Assembly (NCBI GenBank): GCA_934457515.1
Contig: CAKSHV010000083.1
Coordinates: 1-6,772 of the forward strand
Direction: 5' to 3'
From: an uncultured Clostridia bacterium
Lineage (GTDB): Bacteria > Bacillota > Clostridia > RGIG6154
DNA: 6,772 bases
Shown: positions 1 to 5,489 of the stretch, piece by piece
Position numbering within the stretch: position 1 is the first letter of the stretch
Layout: each line of letters starts with the position of its first letter
Translations under genes and position numbers: made by a program
The notes under the pieces: model-generated
The model's database searches: none
Seen by the model: only the letters and a program-made list of their open reading frames with translations
What the model was told of the DNA's origin: nothing

Positions 1-177
1 GGCTTAGGCAGTGCGGTTGCCGAGGTTGTTTGCGAAGAAATGCCCGTTCCGGTTTTGCGCGTCGGCACAAAAGATGTGTTCGGAAAATCCGGCAAGCCCG
101 CCGAGCTTTTTGAGCGCTACGGCTTAACGGCTGCAAATATTGCAGAAAACGCAAAAAAAGCAATTGCTTTGAAATAA
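1..177 (+). CDS. Transketolase C-terminal subunit, 3' end only
   Basis: The reading frame is open from the first base and ends at TAA 175-177, giving the last 58 residues of a protein whose start lies outside the window. The tail has the pattern of the transketolase C-terminal domain: [10 protein letters not shown], then [19 protein letters not shown], then a helix with [18 protein letters not shown]. Transketolases are thiamine-diphosphate enzymes that move two-carbon units between sugar phosphates in the pentose phosphate pathway. In Clostridia the enzyme is often split into N- and C-terminal subunit genes, and this tail resembles the split C-terminal type. A DXP synthase or a 2-oxoacid dehydrogenase beta subunit shares the fold, but the [13 protein letters not shown] stretch favours transketolase. 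Whether this copy is split or full length cannot be seen. It is followed 49 bases later by rhaB on the same strand, which suggests a shared sugar-metabolism transcript. Confidence 0.85.
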   Translation, partial: GLGSAVAEVVCEEMPVPVLRVGTKDVFGKSGKPAELFERYGLTAANIAENAKKAIALK

Positions 178-216
178 AAAAGATTAGAATATAAGGGCGC
201 AATAGCAGCACAGATT

Positions 217-220
217 GGAG
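217..220 (+). promoter_or_regulatory. Ribosome binding site that sets the rhaB start
   Basis: GGAG at 217-220 lies six bases before ATG 227, which is good Shine-Dalgarno spacing. The in-frame TTG at 215-217 overlaps this site and has no suitable purine stretch of its own. The true start is therefore ATG 227, not TTG 215. Confidence 0.8.
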
Positions 221-226
221 ATTATT

Positions 227-1684
227 ATGAAAAAAATGCTGGCATTTGACTTCGGAGCAAGCTCCGGAAGAGCCATTTTGGGAACGATTGAAAACGGAAA
301 GCTGACCGCAAAGGAAATGCATCGGTTCAGCAACGACCCCGTTGAGGCGGCGGGCGTGTTCCACTGGGACATTCTGCGCCTGTTTTACGAAATTAAGCAG
401 GGAATTTTAAACTGCGTGAACAGCGGCGAAAAGGACATTGATTCGATTGGTATTGACACATGGGGTGTTGATGTGGGATTTTTGGACGATAAGGGCCGCC
501 TTATCGGCAATCCTGTTCACTACCGCGATTCCATGACAAACGAAATGCCCGAAAAGGCGTTTGATGTGATGAGTAAAGATGAGCTGTATGCCAAAACGGG
601 TATTCAGTTTATTAAGTTTAACACGCTGTTTCAGTTATACGCGTTCGGCCTTGAAAATTATGTGCCTTATAAGCAGGCAAGCACCATGCTTTTTGTGCCC
701 GATTTGTTAAATTATTTGCTTACCGACGTGAAAAAGACCGAATATACCATTGCGAGCACTTCGCAGATGTTAAATGCAAAAGAGCGCACCTGGGCAAAAG
801 ATGTTTTGGAGGCTTTTGACATCAATCCCGCTATTTTGTGCGACATTGTTAAGCCCGGAACGGTCATCGGCAAGCTGTCTAAATCCCTTGCGGACGAGCT
901 GGGCTGCGGCGAAATTCCGGTTGTTGCGGTTGCATCGCACGATACGGCTTCGGCGGTTGTTTCGGTTCCCGCCGAGGGTGACGATTTTGTTTACATAAGC
1001 TGCGGCACATGGTCGCTTTTGGGTATTGAAACCAAAGAGCCGATTCTGTCCGACATGGAATTTACCAACGAGGGCGGCACGGACGGCAATATCCGTTATT
1101 TAAAAAACATTATGGGTCTTTGGCTTGTGCAGGAATGCAAGCGCCATTGGGACAGACGGGGCGTAGGCAAATCCTTTGCCGAGCTTGAAACACTGGCACG
1201 TGCCGAAAAGCCGTTTTTGTCCTTTATTGACCCTGACGAAGAGCGGTTTATGGCGCCGAAAGACATGCCCGGAAAAATTGCGGCGTTCTGCCGTGAAACA
1301 GGGCAGGCAGAGCCCGAAAACCAGGGGCAGTTCGTGCGCTGCATTATGCAGAGCTTAGCTTTTAAATACCGCTACGCAATCGAGGGGCTCGAGAAAGTAA
1401 CGGGCAGAAAAATCACGTCTGTCAACATTGTGGGCGGCGGCATTAAAGATAAAATGCTTTGCCAGTTCACCGCAAATGCAACGGGCAGAAAAGTGCACAC
1501 CGGTCCGACCGAAGCAACAGGCTACGGCAATTTAATGATGCAGGCATACGCTTTGGGTGAAGTAAAAGATTTGCATGAAATCCGCGCGGTTATCCGCAAT
1601 TCCGAAGAGATTAAGGAATACATTCCCGAGGATACCGCTGCGTGGGATGCGGCTTACGAGTCGTTTAAGAAAATTTTAAAATAA
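227..1684 (+). CDS. rhaB: Rhamnulokinase (L-rhamnulose kinase, FGGY family)
   Basis: This 485-residue protein is complete and matches the usual length of the family. Rhamnulokinase phosphorylates L-rhamnulose with ATP to L-rhamnulose 1-phosphate, between the isomerase (RhaA) and the aldolase (RhaD) in cytoplasmic rhamnose breakdown. The N-terminal phosphate-binding motif DFGASSGR is at residues 8-15, followed by IDTWGVDVGFLD and NPVHYRDS, the substrate-side signatures of RhaB. ASHDTASAV at 236-244 contains the likely catalytic base D239 (by analogy with E. coli RhaB). SCGTWSLLG follows, and the C-terminal nucleotide-binding GGG lies at 403-405, before LCQFTANATGR and GPTEATGYGN. Related FGGY kinases (xylulokinase, glycerol kinase, fuculokinase) fit less well, because GASSGR and TEATGYGN are rhamnulokinase-like. 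No rhaA, rhaD or rhamnose regulator is inside the window; they may lie to the left beyond the transketolase gene. pcrA begins 20 bases after its stop. The function call is by family motifs; the pathway context is inferred. Confidence 0.93.
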   Translation: MKKMLAFDFGASSGRAILGTIENGKLTAKEMHRFSNDPVEAAGVFHWDILRLFYEIKQGILNCVNSGEKDIDSIGIDTWGVDVGFLDDKGRLIGNPVHYRDSMTNEMPEKAFDVMSKDELYAKTGIQFIKFNTLFQLYAFGLENYVPYKQASTMLFVPDLLNYLLTDVKKTEYTIASTSQMLNAKERTWAKDVLEAFDINPAILCDIVKPGTVIGKLSKSLADELGCGEIPVVAVASHDTASAVVSVPAEGDDFVYISCGTWSLLGIETKEPILSDMEFTNEGGTDGNIRYLKNIMGLWLVQECKRHWDRRGVGKSFAELETLARAEKPFLSFIDPDEERFMAPKDMPGKIAAFCRETGQAEPENQGQFVRCIMQSLAFKYRYAIEGLEKVTGRKITSVNIVGGGIKDKMLCQFTANATGRKVHTGPTEATGYGNLMMQAYALGEVKDLHEIRAVIRNSEEIKEYIPEDTAAWDAAYESFKKILK

Positions 1685-1690
1685 AGCATA

Positions 1691-1699
1691 AAGGTTGAG
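1691..1699 (+). promoter_or_regulatory. Ribosome binding site for the TTG start of pcrA
   Basis: AAGGTTGAG at 1691-1699 is the only purine-rich stretch before TTG 1705. AAGG leaves a ten-base spacer, so the site is moderate. The next in-frame ATG lies after the ATP-binding loop and cannot be the start, so the TTG is required by the protein. Confidence 0.6.
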
Positions 1700-1704
1700 A
1701 TTTT

Positions 1705-3912
1705 TTGAGCAATTTAAATAAAGAACAGCTTGAGGCGGTGAATACCATATCGGGTCCGCTTTTAATCCTTGCGGGCGCGGGCAGCGGAAAAACCACGGTT
1801 TTGGTCAACCGCATTGCGCACATGATTGAATCGGGCATTTATCCGTGGAACATTCTTGCCATAACATTTACCAACAAGGCGGCAAAAGAAATGAAGGACC
1901 GCTTATCAACTGCCCTCGGCACAGAGGGTGAGGGCGTGTGGGCAAGCACGTTTCACTCGCTCGGTATGCGTATTTTAATGCGGGATGGCGCGCGGGTCGG
2001 CGTCAATTCCGGCTTTACCATTTACGATACCGCCGACCAAAAAACCCTTGTGAAAGAGGTTTTGAAAGAGTTAAATTACAGTGAGAAAATTTTTGCCGTA
2101 AACAGCGTTTTAAGCCACATCAGCGCCGCAAAGGACAAAATGATTGACGCAAAAACCTATGCGGAAAACGCTGCGGCTGCGGGCGCGTTCCACACGCAGC
2201 AGCTGGCAAAGATTTATGCGCTGTATCAGCAAAAACTTCGCAAAAACAACGCGGTGGACTTTGACGATTTGATTGTGGAAACGGTGCATCTTTTCGAGCA
2301 GAATCCCGATGTTTTGGATTATTATCAGCGAAAGTTTTTGTATATCATGGTTGACGAGTACCAGGACACGTCCCACAGCCAGTACCGCTTGGTTTCGCTT
2401 TTGGCGGAAAAAAACAAAAATATTTGCGTTGTGGGCGATGACGACCAGTCGATTTATCGGTTCCGCGGTGCGGATATTACCAATATTTTGGAGTTTGAAA
2501 AGCAGTTTAAAAACGCAAAAGTCATTAAACTTGAGCAAAATTACCGCTCTACCACGCAAATTTTGGACGTTGCAAACGAAATTATTAAAAACAATAAAGA
2601 GCGCAAAAGCAAAAAGCTGTGGTCGGGCAAAAAGGACGGTTTGCCCGTTAAGCTGATTACGGTTGAGCATCAGCACGCCGAGGCGCACAAAATTGCAGAC
2701 ATTGTTGAAAAACTGAAAGCAGAGGGCAAAAACTACAGCGATATTGCTGTGCTGTTCCGCACCAATGCGCAGTCGCGCGTATTGGAGGAAGTTTTCTTAA
2801 GCCGCTCTGTGCCATACAGACTGCTGTCCGGCGTTAAGTTTTATGACAGAAAAGAAATTAAGGATATAATCGCGTATTTGCGCGCTGTGAACAATGTAAG
2901 CGACGATGTGAGCGTGCGCCGCATTATAAACGAGCCGAAGCGCGGCATCGGCAACACAACGGTTGAAAAAATGGCGGCAATTGCCGCATCCGAAAACAAA
3001 AATCTGCTTTCGGTTATTGACGATATCATTCAGTACGATACCCTGCGTTCGGCTGCCGAAAAGCTGATTAAATTCGGCAAAATGATGCGTGCTTTCAGAG
3101 GAAAAGCAAACGATAGCTCCGTTTTGGATTTGGTGTCGTTTATCCTTGAACATTCGGGCTATTTAGAGGCGCTTCGGGCAGAAGAAACGGTCGAGGCGGA
3201 AACCCGAATTGAAAACTTAAAAGAGTTTATGAGCCTTGTGAAAGAGTTTGAGGACAACACGCCGGAAGGCACGCTTTCCGACTTTTTGGACGGCATTTCG
3301 CTGATTTCCGATATTGATAATTATGATGAAGACCAAGATGCAGTGGTCATGATGACACTGCACAGCTCGAAAGGCCTTGAATTCCCGGTTGTGTTCATTG
3401 CGGGTATGGAAGAGGGCATTTTTCCCTCCGTTATGTCTGCAACCGAGCAGGGGGGCATTGAAGAAGAAAGGCGGCTTTGCTATGTGGGCGTAACCCGCGC
3501 GAAAGAACAGCTGTATCTGCTTTGTGCCAACAGCAGAACGCTGTACGGTTCCACATCGCATAATCCGAAATCCCGCTTTATAGAGGAAATTCCCGAGGAC
3601 TTGATTGTGTGCGAAGAACCGCCGCGCAGAGCAGCGGCAGCGGGCATGCATTTTGCAAGCAAAAAGCAGGATACGGAAATGCCCAAGGTTTCAAGCACGC
3701 TGTTCGGCGGGGCAATGAAAAACACATCCCCTCTAAGAAAAACAGGGGACACGAATTTTAAGCCGGGCGACAGGGTGAGCCACGCGCGGTTCGGCGAGGG
3801 AACCGTTCTTTCGGTTCTGCCCGCGGGCAGCGACGCGAAAGTGACGGTCGCATTCGAAACCGTTGGCACCAAAAATTTAATGGCGGCGCTTGCGGGACTG
3901 AAGAAAATGTAA
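1705..3912 (+). CDS. pcrA: ATP-dependent DNA helicase PcrA (UvrD/Rep superfamily 1)
   Basis: The 735-residue protein has the size and full motif set of PcrA, the essential 3'-5' DNA helicase of Firmicutes that acts in nucleotide excision repair, removal of RecA, transcription-replication conflict resolution and rolling-circle plasmid replication. The Q motif is around Q8 (NLNKEQLEAV), and Walker A GAGSGKT is at 24-30 with K29. Motif Ia is ITFTNKAAKEM, and motif II VDEYQDT has D217 and E218. Motif III is GDDDQSIYRFRG at 244-255, motif IV EQNYRST at 277-283, motif V HSSKGLEF at 553-560 and motif VI YVGVTRA at 593-599. The C-terminal tail from about residue 685 (FKPGDRVSHARFGEGTV) is the Tudor-like domain that contacts RNA polymerase, which supports PcrA over Rep. 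It starts with TTG 20 bases after rhaB and has no visible promoter of its own. Its usual Bacillus partners pcrB and ligA are absent here; a yerC-like gene follows instead. Confidence 0.96.
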   Translation: MSNLNKEQLEAVNTISGPLLILAGAGSGKTTVLVNRIAHMIESGIYPWNILAITFTNKAAKEMKDRLSTALGTEGEGVWASTFHSLGMRILMRDGARVGVNSGFTIYDTADQKTLVKEVLKELNYSEKIFAVNSVLSHISAAKDKMIDAKTYAENAAAAGAFHTQQLAKIYALYQQKLRKNNAVDFDDLIVETVHLFEQNPDVLDYYQRKFLYIMVDEYQDTSHSQYRLVSLLAEKNKNICVVGDDDQSIYRFRGADITNILEFEKQFKNAKVIKLEQNYRSTTQILDVANEIIKNNKERKSKKLWSGKKDGLPVKLITVEHQHAEAHKIADIVEKLKAEGKNYSDIAVLFRTNAQSRVLEEVFLSRSVPYRLLSGVKFYDRKEIKDIIAYLRAVNNVSDDVSVRRIINEPKRGIGNTTVEKMAAIAASENKNLLSVIDDIIQYDTLRSAAEKLIKFGKMMRAFRGKANDSSVLDLVSFILEHSGYLEALRAEETVEAETRIENLKEFMSLVKEFEDNTPEGTLSDFLDGISLISDIDNYDEDQDAVVMMTLHSSKGLEFPVVFIAGMEEGIFPSVMSATEQGGIEEERRLCYVGVTRAKEQLYLLCANSRTLYGSTSHNPKSRFIEEIPEDLIVCEEPPRRAAAAGMHFASKKQDTEMPKVSSTLFGGAMKNTSPLRKTGDTNFKPGDRVSHARFGEGTVLSVLPAGSDAKVTVAFETVGTKNLMAALAGLKKM

Positions 3913-3954
3913 ATAATACATAGCTTTTTATGCATAGAAAAGAGGAATGGGTTC

Positions 3955-4257
3955 ATGAAGGTACGTTTGAATAAGGAGTACACAAAATCGCTGTTCGAGG
4001 CGCTTTTGACCTTAGAAACAACAGACGAATATGCTGCGCTTTTCGAGGATTTGTGCACCATAAACGAAATTCATGCCATGGGTCAGCGGTTAGAGGTTGC
4101 AAAGCTTTTAAGCATTGAACTGCCGTATAACGAAATTGCGGAAATCACGGGCGCGAGCACGGCAACCATCAGCCGTGTTGCCAAATGCTTAAACTACGGA
4201 ACGGGCGGCTATGAAATGGTTTTGAAACGCCTGAAAGACCGAGAGGAGCAGGCATAA
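3955..4257 (+). CDS. yerC: YerC/YecD-family TrpR-related DNA-binding protein
   Basis: This 100-residue protein matches the small YerC/YecD family, which shares the all-helical fold of the tryptophan repressor. Helices run through NKEYTKSLFEALLTLET and the central EDLCTINEIHAMGQRLEVAK. The helix-turn-helix follows at about residues 57-78 (PYNEIAEITGASTATISRV), then the family ending LNYGTGGYEMVL. The conserved GASTATISR is the probable DNA recognition segment. ATG 3955 is preceded by AGAGGA at 3941-3946 with eight bases of spacing; an ATG at 3947 is out of frame. Members of the family lack an established ligand as far as I know, so calling it a tryptophan-responsive repressor would be unjustified. 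In Bacillus subtilis yerC also lies close to pcrA (from memory), so this neighbourhood looks partly conserved. The methyltransferase gene begins one base after its stop, which indicates translational coupling. The family call is strong; its target genes are unknown. Confidence 0.9.
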   Translation: MKVRLNKEYTKSLFEALLTLETTDEYAALFEDLCTINEIHAMGQRLEVAKLLSIELPYNEIAEITGASTATISRVAKCLNYGTGGYEMVLKRLKDREEQA

Positions 4258-4258
4258 C

Positions 4259-5020
4259 GTGGAGGATAAAATTTATCGGAATTTTGCCGAAGTGTATGAC
4301 GCGCTGACCGACGATGTGGCATATGACCGCACATTTTCCTATTTAGAGGAGATTTTTAAGAGGCAGATGACTTTTAAACCGCATTTAATGTTAGAGCTTG
4401 CCTGCGGCACCGGGAACATGACCAAACGATTTTTAAAACACGGCTATGACATGATTGCGCTTGACGCTTCGGCGGACATGTTAAATGTGGCGCGCGAAAA
4501 GTGCGGGGAAGAGGTTCTGCTATTAAATCAGGACATGACCGAATTTGAACTCTACGGCACGGTTGATGCGATTTGCTGCCTGCTTGACAGCGTAAATTAC
4601 ATACAAAGCCCAAAAGAACTGCTTCAAATGTTCCGCCTTTGCGAAAACTATTTGGAGTACGGCGGACTTTTGGTGTTTGACATCAACTCGGTTTATAAGC
4701 TTAAAAACATCATCGGCACCGAAACGTTTATCCGTGAAACAGAGGATGTTTTTTCGGTTTGGGAAAACGAGCAGGACGACCCGTTTGTGCACTTTATTTT
4801 AAACTTTTTTGTGACCAAAGACGGGGGAAAAACCTACACGCGCTTTTATGAAGAGCATACCGAGCGCATGTATGAGGCAGATGAAATTGTTTCGCTTTTA
4901 AAACAGGCGGGATTTACAAACGTTTGCGTTTTCGGCGAAGACACGTTTGACGCGCCGAAAACGAATGAAGAACGGATTTTCTTTACCGCAAACAAACGCA
5001 CCGCGGCGGAAATAAAATAA
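4259..5020 (+). CDS. Class I SAM-dependent methyltransferase, YqeM-like
   Basis: The 253-residue protein is a Rossmann-fold methyltransferase that should bind S-adenosylmethionine in the cytoplasm; its substrate cannot be told. The opening YRNFAEVYDALTDDVAYD is typical of YqeM-like enzymes. Motif I LELACGTGNMT at 45-55 forms the SAM loop, and D69 in IALDAS is the acidic residue at the end of strand 2 that holds the ribose. LLNQDMTEF (88-96, D92) corresponds to motif II, and VDAICCLLDSVNYI (102-115) to the following strand. The C-terminal half (from LVFDINSVYKLKNI) carries the usual lid and substrate region. It starts with GTG 4259, one base after the upstream stop. GAGAGGAG at 4241-4248 inside yerC acts as Shine-Dalgarno with about ten bases of spacing. 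No in-frame ATG upstream of motif I offers an alternative start. The stop is only eight bases before the -35 box of the cold-shock promoter and no terminator is visible. No membrane segments are seen. Confidence 0.85.
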   Translation: MEDKIYRNFAEVYDALTDDVAYDRTFSYLEEIFKRQMTFKPHLMLELACGTGNMTKRFLKHGYDMIALDASADMLNVAREKCGEEVLLLNQDMTEFELYGTVDAICCLLDSVNYIQSPKELLQMFRLCENYLEYGGLLVFDINSVYKLKNIIGTETFIRETEDVFSVWENEQDDPFVHFILNFFVTKDGGKTYTRFYEEHTERMYEADEIVSLLKQAGFTNVCVFGEDTFDAPKTNEERIFFTANKRTAAEIK

Positions 5021-5028
5021 AAAAATAC

Positions 5029-5057
5029 TTGACATTACTATCTGTTTATGTTATTAT
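5029..5057 (+). promoter_or_regulatory. Sigma-A promoter of the cold-shock gene, extended -10
   Basis: The -35 box TTGACA (5029-5034) is a perfect consensus match. A 17-base spacer follows, then the -10 box TATTAT (5052-5057), one mismatch from consensus. TG at 5049-5050, one base before the -10 box, makes it an extended -10 promoter. Transcription should begin near 5062-5065, giving a leader of about 57 bases. This is by far the strongest vegetative promoter in the window and fits a highly expressed gene. Confidence 0.9.
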
Positions 5058-5062
5058 TTAGA

Positions 5063-5100
5063 TGTGCAAAAGCACGGAATAGCAGTACTTGTTTTACTGT
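5063..5100 (+). promoter_or_regulatory. Structured 5' leader of the cold-shock mRNA (two hairpins)
   Basis: Two short hairpins lie between the predicted transcription start and the ribosome binding site. The first is GTGC (5064-5067) with GCAC (5072-5075) around an AAAA loop, extendable by a T-G pair. The second is GCAGTA (5082-5087) with TACTGT (5095-5100), six pairs including one G-T, around a seven-base loop. It ends directly before AGGAAAGGA at 5101-5109. Leaders of cold-shock mRNAs are known to change structure with temperature in other bacteria. Whether these weak stems do so is inference. Confidence 0.5.
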
Positions 5101-5120
5101 AGGAAAGGAATGAAACAGGA

Positions 5121-5321
5121 ATGGCAAAAGGTAAGGTAAAATGGTTTAATGCTGAAAAAGGCTATGGCTTCATCGAAAGCGAAGACGGCACTGATGTATT
5201 CGTACATTTCTCCGCTATCGCAATGGATGGCTACAAGTCCTTAGAGGAAGGCCAGGAAGTAACATTTGATGTTAGCGAAGGTGCAAAGGGTCCTCAGGCA
5301 TCCAATGTAGTAAAAGCGTAA
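5121..5321 (+). CDS. csp: Cold-shock protein, single CSD domain (CspA/CspB type)
   Basis: The 66-residue protein is a complete cold-shock domain, a five-stranded OB-fold that binds single-stranded RNA and DNA and acts as an RNA chaperone in the cytoplasm. It opens with [18 protein letters not shown], where RNP1 is KGYGFI (13-18); RNP2 is VFVHF (26-30). The nucleic-acid stacking residues W8, Y15, F17, F27, H29, F30 and Y38 are all present, so it should be functional. The length is standard for the family. Codon use differs from its neighbours: six of seven valines are GTA, alanines are GCA or GCT except the last, and GGT, ACT and CCT appear, while the flanking genes favour GTT, GTG, GCG and GCC. 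That is the usual mark of a very highly expressed gene. AGGAAAGGA (5101-5109) is the likely ribosome site, with a rather long spacer of 11 bases. The gene has its own promoter and terminator. Which csp paralogue this is cannot be settled. Confidence 0.97.
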   Translation: MAKGKVKWFNAEKGYGFIESEDGTDVFVHFSAIAMDGYKSLEEGQEVTFDVSEGAKGPQASNVVKA

Positions 5322-5334
5322 GGAATGTCGGGGA

Positions 5335-5390
5335 GCTTTATATTTCATATATAAGCGATCTTAGATTGAATGAAACTTTTATCTCAAGAT
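5335..5390 (+). other. Folded 3' UTR of the cold-shock mRNA
   Basis: Between the csp stop and its terminator two imperfect hairpins can be drawn. One pairs GCTT-ATAT (5335-5343, one bulged T at 5339) with ATATAAGC (5349-5356). The other pairs ATCTTAGAT (5358-5366) with ATCT-AAGAT (5381-5390, one bulged C at 5385) around a 14-base loop. The second ends exactly where the terminator stem begins. Neither is followed by a T-run, so neither is a terminator itself. The 64 bases hold no gene I can support. Confidence 0.45.
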
Positions 5391-5428
5391 AAAGACTGAA
5401 AACATATGTTTTCGGTCTTTATTTTTTT
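5389..5428 (+). terminator. Intrinsic terminator of the cold-shock gene
   Basis: AAAGACTGAAAAC (5391-5403) pairs with GTTTTCGGTCTTT (5408-5420) around an ATAT loop. That is a 13-pair stem with one T-G wobble, extendable by two A-T pairs outward (5389-5390 with 5421-5422). Seven T residues (5422-5428) follow at once. The opposite strand has no T-run after the stem, so it terminates only rightward transcription. It separates csp from spoIIIAA. Confidence 0.92.
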
Positions 5429-5457
5429 GCATAAAAACAAAACCAAAAGCATATAGT
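5429..5457 (+). promoter_or_regulatory. Probable sigma-E promoter of the spoIIIA operon
   Basis: ATA at 5431-5433 (in GCATAAA) and CATATAGT at 5450-5457 are separated by 16 bases. This agrees with the Bacillus sigma-E pattern ATA, 16-18 bases, CATACANT, with a single mismatch in the -10 element. The predicted transcription start is near 5464, about 26 bases before ATG 5490. No good sigma-A promoter is visible in this gap. The spoIIIA operon is under mother-cell sigma-E control in Bacillus, so position and expectation agree; the match is by eye. Confidence 0.65.
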
Positions 5458-5489
5458 TTAGCAAAGACACAAAAGAGGGGGATTTCAAA

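Noticed and set aside
164..195. Possible sigma-A promoter for rhaB: TTGAAA (169-174) and TATAAG (190-195).
   Set aside because: The spacer is only 15 bases, each box has a mismatch, and the -35 box overlaps the upstream coding end. Other pairings here (TTGCTT with TAGAAT or TATAAG) are also badly spaced. Too weak to annotate.
184..372. Reverse-strand open frame over the rhaB start.
   Set aside because: It lies opposite well-supported rhaB coding sequence, has no recognisable family and is a reading-frame shadow.
2110..2688. A 192-codon reverse-strand open frame inside pcrA.
   Set aside because: It is opposite the most conserved helicase motifs, whose constraint explains the open frame. No ribosome site or family match is visible.
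3913..3954. The 42-base pcrA-yerC gap, checked for a promoter or terminator.
   Set aside because: It holds only a repeated CATAG, an ATGCAT palindrome and the ribosome site. There is no stem with a T-run and no paired -35 and -10 boxes.
3480..4061. A 193-codon reverse-strand open frame crossing the pcrA-yerC junction.
   Set aside because: It overlaps two genes with clear families on the other strand, and its translation shows no domain.
5429..5489. A riboswitch or attenuator in front of spoIIIAA.
   Set aside because: The gap is about 60 bases, A-rich and unstructured apart from the promoter and ribosome site, so there is no room for an aptamer.
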